Both the position numbers and the translations under genes were made by a program. From Synechococcales cyanobacterium PMM_0036 (GTDB lineage: Bacteria > Cyanobacteriota > Cyanobacteriia > Elainellales > Elainellaceae), in NCBI GenBank assembly GCA_949127645.1, contig CASBQM010000764.1:1-8487 (forward strand): a DNA stretch of 8,487 bases, given 5' to 3'. Shown in pieces: positions 1 to 4,352 of this stretch. The notes under the pieces are model-generated. The model searched no databases. It had not been told where the DNA came from and saw only the letters and a program-made list of their open reading frames with translations. Within the stretch, counting starts at the first letter, position 1; each line of letters begins with the position of its first letter.

Positions 1-125
1 ACTGTTTCCTGCAACACTGTTTCCTGCAACACTGTTTCCTGCGCCACTGTTTCCTGCAACACTGTTTCCTGCAACACTGTTTCCTGCAACACTGTTTCCT
101 GCAACACTATTTCCTGCAACACTGT
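1..125. repeat. 15-bp tandem repeat, 8 full copies, encoding TVLQE
   Basis: The plus-strand unit is ACTGTTTCCTGCAAC. Eight full copies fill 1-120 and five bases of a further copy follow at 121-125. Two copies carry changes: GCGCC replaces GCAAC at 41-45 (Leu to Ala), and ACTAT replaces ACTGT at 106-110 (Thr to Ile). The period is five codons, so copy-number change keeps the minus-strand gene in frame. The array is cut by the window edge, so its true length is unknown. There are no spacers. Confidence 0.97.
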
Positions 126-356
126 CTGCAAAAGTGCGATCGCCTCCTGGAAGCGTTCGGCATCATAGAGAATTTGGGCACGCTCAAGCGAATCCTGAAC
201 TTTAGTGGAGTCCTGAAGCGGAGATGTCATTTGACCTGATACCGCTTCTACCTTCATGAAGCTACCCACTAGCAGACAAGCGCAGAGAGCGGTGAGGAAC
301 GCCAGGATTAGGCGATCGCACGGTCTCACTCTTTTCAACTTCCGCTCATGCTGCAT
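1..356 (-). CDS. Exported TPR-type protein, N-terminal part (possible CHAT-domain protein); runs off the window
   Basis: The frame is open from an ATG at 356 to the window edge, giving 118 visible residues with no stop. Residues 1-38 look like a Sec signal peptide: a basic start (HERKLKRVRPCDR), a hydrophobic core around residues 16-33 and a likely cleavage site after VEA. Residues 56-77 (SLERAQILYDAERFQEAIAL and onward) read like the first TPR helix pair. From residue 78 the protein becomes a pentapeptide array, TVLQE x8, continuing out of the window. The start is supported by AGGAG six bases upstream. The gene lies 58 bp downstream of a ShlB/FhaC-type transporter on the same strand, so it is probably cotranscribed with it and may be its cargo. 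In cyanobacteria this arrangement is commonly a TPR protein with a C-terminal CHAT caspase-like domain. That domain is not visible here, so the product name is an inference. Confidence 0.72.
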   Translation of the reverse strand, partial: MQHERKLKRVRPCDRLILAFLTALCACLLVGSFMKVEAVSGQMTSPLQDSTKVQDSLERAQILYDAERFQEAIALLQTVLQEIVLQETVLQETVLQETVLQETVAQETVLQETVLQET

Positions 357-362
357 GGGGTA

Positions 363-367
363 CTCCT
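363..367 (-). promoter_or_regulatory. Ribosome binding site of the TPR-type gene
   Basis: The minus strand reads AGGAG, then TACCCC, then ATG at 356. The six-base spacing supports the chosen start and shows that the frame before the repeat array is truly translated. Confidence 0.7.
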
Positions 368-414
368 AAAGTTGCTCTCTGAGATCCTATGAATCTTGTT
401 AAAACTGAATCTTA

Positions 415-2319
415 CTAAAACGGCGTGAATACGATCGAAAAATAGACGCCGCTTTCTTGCCAGGTTCGCTCTTGGCGATCGACCGACACTAGCGGAATTC
501 CCCAATCTAGTCGAGCAGTGAGGTAGTCACTTTGTCGCCACAGCAGCCCCAATCCTGCCCCAACCAGAGTGCTAGGATTAGGATCAGGTGAATCGCTGTT
601 CCAGCCTGTCCCGATATCTAGAAAGGGCACAACTTGCAATATGCCCTGTACTTGAGGCACGCGCAGAACCGGAATCCGAACTTCGGTCGAAAACAGCGCG
701 CCATTATCGCTCAGCAAAAAATCTTGGCGATAGCCTCGGAGGGTATCCTGTCCGCCCAGGCTGAACTGCTCTAGGGGCACTAGAGCAGTGGCAATTTGGG
801 CGTCGGCTCTCACGAGCAGCAGCGTATCCGGTGCCAGCAGACGCACCCACTGCCCCTGACCTCGCCATGCAAAAAAACGGCTATCCGGAGCGCTATCGCT
901 AACGGTTGAATCGAACAAATCTAGCCCTAGGCTAAATTGCGATCGACCTGCTAAAACATAGCTGCCGCTGCGCTTTGTCCATTCTTGAAAAAATCTCAGG
1001 GCAGAAATTCGCGTCCGTCCGTCTTCATCGGCTCCCTGCGAGGGAAAGGGCTGAGCCAAATTACTATCGGGCGAAAACTCAGCTTTACTTTCCTGACGAG
1101 ATGCCGTTAGTCCTAGAGCCAATTCTTCAGCGGAAGTTTGATAGAGCGGCTGTCGTAGCGTAATTTCGTAGTACTGGGAGTTAGCAATAATGTCCAGCGG
1201 GGTAAAGGGCGGCTCAATTACGCGACTGCGGGTAGTGCCAAACGAGAACTGTAAGGTGCCACTGCGGGGATTGAGGGGCAACGTGTAGCTGCCGTTGAAC
1301 TGGTTACTGCCATCCGTATTGCTATAGCCAACGCTTAAGCCATCCCCCAAGCCCAGCAGGTTTGCTTCAGTGACCTGCACGCCGCGCCGAAAGCTGCCCA
1401 CACTGGGCGATCGCCCGTTATTCAGTGATACATCGGCATTAAAAGTATCCGCTTCTTGCACCTGAACTTGCAGCAAGCTAGTGCCGGGACGCGTGCCTGC
1501 CTGCAAATCTGCGGCGATCGTTTGCACTAGCGGATTGAGTTGCAGCAGCCGCAGTCCTTCCAAGAGGCGATTTGTGTTGAGTGGCGTAGAGGCGGCGATC
1601 GCCAATCGGCTTCGGATATAGCCAGGACGCAGCCTTCGAGTGCCGCTGACGTTAATATCCTCAAGGCTGCCTTCAACCACCTGAATCGTCACCACGCCCT
1701 CTTCCATCGTTTGGGGCGGAATGTATGCCCCTGAAGTGACGTAGCCCTGATCGACGTAGAGCTGAGTGATCACCGATCGCACCTGAAGCAGTTCCGCAAA
1801 CGAGAGATTGCGCCCCTCAAAGGGAGCCGTGGCTCGTGCCAGCTCTTCGGCTGAAAAGACGGTACTGCCCTCTATCCGGAAACGCTTGACCAAAACAGTA
1901 TTGGGCACCTCTCCAGGCACTGCTTCGGGCACCTCTTCGGGAGCTGGAGTTTCCGGTGGCAATAACTCTTCGGGTGGCGGCAGCGGCGGCAAAACCTGAT
2001 CAGGCAAAGGTGGGGTCAGTGCAGGTTCGTTTAATCGGGCAGGATTGATTGCGGGAGGAAATTCAGGAATGTCGATGGAGAAAACTTGACTAATTTCGTC
2101 AGACTTGTCTGACTTGAGCTGAGCTATGTTATTTGAAGAAACGCCATCCAAGGAAGCGTCACCCAGAGAAGCGTCATCTAGGGAAATGTCACTGCGAGAA
2201 ACAGGGGCGATCGGGGTTGCCGCCAAAGCAGGGATCGGCAGTATGAGAAACAGCGCGATCGATCCTGCCAGACTCACCAAAATAGAAGGGTATAAAACTG
2301 CGAATCTAGAGACGCTCAT
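415..2319 (-). CDS. ShlB/FhaC/HecB-family outer-membrane transporter (TpsB, Omp85 superfamily)
   Basis: A complete 634-residue protein of the two-partner secretion transporter family, which moves a partner protein across the outer membrane through a 16-strand barrel. Residues 1-33 form a signal peptide ending ALA-A. Residues 45-60 are a short SLDDA/SLGDA/SLDG repeat, and residues 87-140 are a Pro/Glu-rich linker. A ShlB-type POTRA domain covers about 143-217 (FRIEGSTVFSAEEL), with a second POTRA at about 219-290 (INVSGTRRLRPGYIRSRL). The barrel runs from about 295 to 634. It contains the family loop-6 motif LRGY at 527-530 after FSLGGQDT, and FLDIGTGW at 566-573. The chain ends in Phe (FTPF), as expected for a BAM-assembled barrel. 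No clear Shine-Dalgarno sequence precedes the ATG, but no other Met lies before the POTRA, so the start is safe. It lies between a LuxR-type regulator 73 bp upstream and the exported TPR-type gene 58 bp downstream, all on one strand. Confidence 0.93.
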   Translation of the reverse strand: MSVSRFAVLYPSILVSLAGSIALFLILPIPALAATPIAPVSRSDISLDDASLGDASLDGVSSNNIAQLKSDKSDEISQVFSIDIPEFPPAINPARLNEPALTPPLPDQVLPPLPPPEELLPPETPAPEEVPEAVPGEVPNTVLVKRFRIEGSTVFSAEELARATAPFEGRNLSFAELLQVRSVITQLYVDQGYVTSGAYIPPQTMEEGVVTIQVVEGSLEDINVSGTRRLRPGYIRSRLAIAASTPLNTNRLLEGLRLLQLNPLVQTIAADLQAGTRPGTSLLQVQVQEADTFNADVSLNNGRSPSVGSFRRGVQVTEANLLGLGDGLSVGYSNTDGSNQFNGSYTLPLNPRSGTLQFSFGTTRSRVIEPPFTPLDIIANSQYYEITLRQPLYQTSAEELALGLTASRQESKAEFSPDSNLAQPFPSQGADEDGRTRISALRFFQEWTKRSGSYVLAGRSQFSLGLDLFDSTVSDSAPDSRFFAWRGQGQWVRLLAPDTLLLVRADAQIATALVPLEQFSLGGQDTLRGYRQDFLLSDNGALFSTEVRIPVLRVPQVQGILQVVPFLDIGTGWNSDSPDPNPSTLVGAGLGLLWRQSDYLTARLDWGIPLVSVDRQERTWQESGVYFSIVFTPF

Positions 2320-2392
2320 CGGTGAATTGGGTTAGCACAGGTTATGGATGCAGATTAGGCATCCCTCAATTTTATGGATGAACTCAATTTTT

Positions 2393-3076
2393 TTAGATAA
2401 GTTTTGCGCACTGCTGCTTGGCACGAACGCTCCGCAAATGCTTCTTGACGGTATCGGAACAGATGTACAGCTCTTGAGCAATTTCTTTGTAGCTATGCCC
2501 AGTGCGATAGAGCAACCAGACTTCTGCCTCGCGTGGAGAAAGCCGAAACTGATCCACTTCTGCGATCGCCCGCTGCAAATTCGTCTGATGCCGATCTTCA
2601 AGAATCACCATCAGGTAAGGGCGATCGGTTTCTTCTACCCCAAACCAGCGCACCCGCACCCGCAGTACTGAACCTTCAAGATCAACGTCTAACTCAACGA
2701 TCACGGGCTGATGCGGAAAGACTTGCCGGCTGCAAATCAACTCCTGACAAATTTTCCAGATCGCCTGGGGCACTGAACCTGATCGGGCATGGCTACAGCT
2801 AGACGAATAATGGGAGGGCTGATGAGCCTGAGCCTTCAGCAATCGTCCACAAATCTGACGGGCAGATTCGTTCGCTTCGACCCATTGCCCCTGCTCAGTC
2901 AAGATCAGAATGCCATCCACCCAACTTTCAACGACGGCTCGAAGCAAGGCGTGACCGGGATAGGCGATCGGTTCCCGACATCTATCCGGCTGTCTATCCG
3001 GCTGTCTGTCCGGCTGAAACTCATGGAGCTGCTGAGGGGCGATCGGGGCAGTAGCAGACTCAACGGTATAAGTCAT
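2393..3076 (-). CDS. PAS-like sensor with C-terminal LuxR-type helix-turn-helix; transcriptional regulator
   Basis: A complete 227-residue protein. Residues 21-32 are a QPDR x3 repeat in a variable N-terminal tail. Residues 41-160 look like a PAS fold: a helix (ALLRAVVESWVDGILILTEQ), the typical GQWVEANESARQICG segment, and a C-terminal strand pair ending YLMVILEDR. A linker helix follows. A LuxR/NarL-type DNA-binding domain occupies about 177-222, with LSPREAEVWLL, YKEIAQELYI and the recognition helix SDTVKKHLRSV. It has no receiver domain, so it is not a phosphorelay response regulator. The ligand, if any, is not readable. GAGGAA six bases before the ATG supports the start. Being first in line ahead of the TpsB transporter, it may control that transporter and its cargo, which is an inference from gene order. 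Confidence 0.85.
   Translation of the reverse strand: MTYTVESATAPIAPQQLHEFQPDRQPDRQPDRCREPIAYPGHALLRAVVESWVDGILILTEQGQWVEANESARQICGRLLKAQAHQPSHYSSSCSHARSGSVPQAIWKICQELICSRQVFPHQPVIVELDVDLEGSVLRVRVRWFGVEETDRPYLMVILEDRHQTNLQRAIAEVDQFRLSPREAEVWLLYRTGHSYKEIAQELYICSDTVKKHLRSVRAKQQCAKLI
2981..3016. repeat. 12-bp tandem repeat x3 encoding QPDR in the LuxR-type regulator
   Basis: Three adjacent units of the form TCTATCCGGCTG; the third reads TCTGTCCGGCTG. They encode Gln-Pro-Asp-Arg three times (residues 21-32) and keep the frame. They lie in the disordered tail before the PAS-like domain. Confidence 0.95.
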
Positions 3077-3082
3077 GATGTA

Positions 3083-3088
3083 TTCCTC
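3083..3088 (-). promoter_or_regulatory. Ribosome binding site of the LuxR-type regulator
   Basis: The minus strand reads GAGGAA, then six bases, then the ATG at 3076. It fixes the start ahead of the QPDR tail. Confidence 0.65.
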
Positions 3089-3211
3089 AAGTTATTGCCG
3101 CCATAGGGCATTTGGGGGCTTGATAACCTATCGGGAAGCGGTGAGGGAAATATGCAGGCACCAATGGGAAAATGCCATGTTTTAATCGCATGAGCCTTAT
3201 CTAAGCTGCTC

Positions 3212-3421
3212 TTAACGACTGCTAGCTCCCCGAATAGCTTTGATCAAGATTGCTATTGCCAAAATTAGCGAAACGATCTCGTGGGTGTAGATGCAGGAGG
3301 GAAGGCTTGAGCTGGAGTTCAGACAAAACTGACTGGCTGGCAGATTTGTACTTATCTTTTCACTGGCTTCTGAATCGATCGGTCGGATTGAGAGTTGTAG
3401 AACCAGGATTTCATCTAGCAT
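3212..3421 (-). CDS. Small hypothetical protein, possible membrane-anchored peptide (69 aa)
   Basis: I do not recognise this protein. The case for it being real rests on translation signals: AGGAGG lies five bases before the ATG, the strongest Shine-Dalgarno sequence in the window. The N-terminal part (MLDEILVLQLSIRPIDSEAS) is followed by a Ser/Asn-rich polar stretch with two Cys at residues 33 and 43. A hydrophobic helix then runs from about 47 to 64 (EIVSLILAIAILIKAIRG) with a basic end (KAIRGASSR), which would suit a single membrane segment with the C-terminus inside. It lies 135 bp upstream of the LuxR-type regulator on the same strand and could share its transcript. It could also be a chance ORF behind a strong Shine-Dalgarno match. 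Confidence 0.45.
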   Translation of the reverse strand: MLDEILVLQLSIRPIDSEASEKISTNLPASQFCLNSSSSLPSCIYTHEIVSLILAIAILIKAIRGASSR

Positions 3422-3426
3422 TTTGA

Positions 3427-3432
3427 CCTCCT
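3427..3432 (-). promoter_or_regulatory. Strong Shine-Dalgarno sequence (AGGAGG) of the 69-aa ORF
   Basis: The minus strand reads AGGAGGTCAAAATG, a full anti-16S match at five-base spacing. Other genes in this window have weaker sites or none, so this one argues for real translation of the small ORF. Confidence 0.65.
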
Positions 3433-3598
3433 GATAAGGCTAAGACTAGACCGCTGAGATTGGACGGCTGATATCAGTGTCGAGATTTTTGCCCTTATAC
3501 TCCAGGGGAAAAGCGGATGTTTAGGGCGAAGATAAGCTAAATGAGATAGATTGCCAAACAGTAGGTACGGAAAGGGCTGTGGCGATCGTCTACACGAC

Positions 3599-3626
3599 TT
3601 GTCACCACACTCCAGCTATCTAAAAT
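3599..3626 (+). promoter_or_regulatory. Candidate sigma-70-type promoter of the HTH fragment
   Basis: TTGTCA at 3599-3604 and TAAAAT at 3621-3626 are separated by 16 bases. Transcription would start near 3633 and give a leader of about 60 nt before the ATG at 3693. Both hexamers match the consensus at five (TTGTCA) and five (TAAAAT) of six positions. Confidence 0.45.
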
Positions 3627-3681
3627 CAGGAAAAACCTGTTATTCTCCCTAACATCGGTCGAGCAGACTCAACCCGGAGTT

Positions 3682-3686
3682 AGGAG
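3682..3686 (+). promoter_or_regulatory. Ribosome binding site of the HTH fragment
   Basis: AGGAG is followed by six bases and then ATG at 3693. Together with the upstream promoter candidate it suggests the truncated gene can still be expressed. Confidence 0.6.
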
Positions 3687-3692
3687 CTTAGG

Positions 3693-4136
3693 ATGGCTGA
3701 AAAGAAGGCGAAACGAGAGCGGGGTCGGATTCTGACAGAAGCGGGCTGGAATAGGCTGGATGTCGCCCTGCAAGCCTGGGAATTTTTGCCGGGAAATAAG
3801 CGGACGCAAGAGCGAATTGCTCTAGAAGCGAAGATGGATGGCGGAACGATCGCTAAGATTTTGGGGCGCAGAGAGAAGGCAGACCTGAGCAAAATTGAGC
3901 AGCTTTTCAGGGCGTTTGGTCTGAGCTTGGAGGAGGGCGATCACTGTCCGTATCATTCGCCTCTGTCTTGGAGACTCCACACTGGAGTCCCAAGATTTCA
4001 AAGGTGGGATAGTGCCTCAAATAGAACAATCACAAACACATCTCCGAGCCGACCGACAGGATGGGCTTGCGTCCTCAGGGGCATTGACCCAAGTTTTCTG
4101 CCGTTCTCTCTCTGCTTGCTGTTGGGCATGTTTTAA
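3693..4136 (+). CDS. Truncated N-terminal helix-turn-helix module of a larger cyanobacterial protein, fused to antisense transposase DNA
   Basis: The open frame is 147 codons, but only residues 1-84 look native. They resemble the N-terminal module found ahead of NB-ARC, WD40 or pentapeptide-repeat domains in large cyanobacterial proteins: GRILTEAGWNRLDVAL, then a helix-turn-helix (TQERIALEAKMDGGTIAKIL) and the closing LSKIEQLFRAFGLSLEEGDH. From about residue 85 (CPYHSP and on) the frame is the reverse complement of a decayed transposase gene, so the last 63 residues are not an evolved domain. The expected effector part is missing; only about 80 bp separates the transposase remnant from the 3' end of recG. 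The promoter candidate and ribosome binding site look intact, so a small chimeric DNA-binding protein may still be made. The alternative is a dead gene fragment, which I consider somewhat more likely. Confidence 0.6.
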   Translation: MAEKKAKRERGRILTEAGWNRLDVALQAWEFLPGNKRTQERIALEAKMDGGTIAKILGRREKADLSKIEQLFRAFGLSLEEGDHCPYHSPLSWRLHTGVPRFQRWDSASNRTITNTSPSRPTGWACVLRGIDPSFLPFSLCLLLGMF

Positions 4137-4315
4137 TTCAGCCTGTTCTAACAATTGCTGAAATTGCCGATAGTCAATCCCCAAAACGCGCTTGGTTCGG
4201 TGGGGATATTTCTGGATATAGTCAAGTGGATTTTTCATTGTTGGTAGGGCGGTAAAATCCCGTTCTGTCATCTTTCTTTGACACTATTTATATTTCGGAT
4301 AAGTCTAGTGATCGC
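3937..4315. mobile_element. Remnant of an insertion sequence with possible 9-bp flanking inverted repeats
   Basis: The region contains the decayed transposase at 3949-4271. It is bounded by GCGATCACT at 3937-3945 and its exact reverse complement AGTGATCGC at 4307-4315. The right side continues inward, read on the minus strand, as CACTAGACTTATCCGAAA, which is a plausible transposon end. The left repeat overlaps codons of the HTH module (Gly-Asp-His), and GCGATC is a common word in this genome, so the match may be partly chance. No target-site duplication is evident. Confidence 0.45.
3949..4271 (-). pseudogene. IS5-type transposase, N-terminal fragment, frameshifted and truncated
   Basis: The first 66 or so codons from the ATG at 4271 give the N-terminal helix-turn-helix part of a common cyanobacterial IS5/DDE_Tnp_4-type transposase (NPLDYIQKYPHRTKRVLGID, then YRQFQQLLEQAELKHAQQQA, ending VNAP). 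At about 4072-4078 one base is missing: GCCCCTGAGGACGC where GCC CCT GGA GGA CGC is expected. Reading on in the next frame restores the family sequence (GRKPILSVGSEMCL). An in-frame TGA at 4030-4032, where the family has Cys, is followed by LFYLRHYPTFEILGLQ and CGVSKTEANDT. The homology ends abruptly at 3949, before the DDE catalytic domain, so no active enzyme is possible. The true start may be the internal ATG at 4238. Assignment is from memory of the family pattern. Confidence 0.8.
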
Positions 4316-4352
4316 AATCTCTATCGGGAGCTAAACGTCTCGATCGCCCCAA

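Larger units (their letters stand above)
3422..3692. other. Divergent intergenic region between the 69-aa ORF and the HTH fragment
   Basis: A 271-bp region with genes leaving in both directions and no coding frame that I can support. It holds a plus-strand promoter candidate at 3599-3626, a perfect 10-bp palindrome CTGATATCAG at 3470-3479 and, on the minus strand, a TATAAG box at 3494-3499. That box has no convincing -35 partner. The palindrome lies about 50 bp upstream of the small ORF and could be an operator, but no evidence beyond its symmetry is visible. Confidence 0.4.

Noticed and set aside
1..125. CRISPR array
   Set aside because: Units are only 15 bp, directly adjacent, with no spacers, and they keep a reading frame.
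1540..2335. Plus-strand ORFs opposite the TpsB gene
   Set aside because: They are antisense frames of a well-supported gene and show no family resemblance or ribosome binding site.
2332..3106. Other ORFs overlapping the LuxR-type regulator on both strands
   Set aside because: The regulator frame has clear PAS-like and LuxR motifs plus a ribosome binding site; the others are shadows.
3109..3176. Inverted pair GGCATTT and AAATGCC upstream of the regulator
   Set aside because: Seven bases over a distance above 50 bp is within chance expectation.
4017..4271. 84-aa minus-strand ORF as an intact protein
   Set aside because: After VNAP the frame is out of register with the transposase family; it is the first part of a frameshifted pseudogene.
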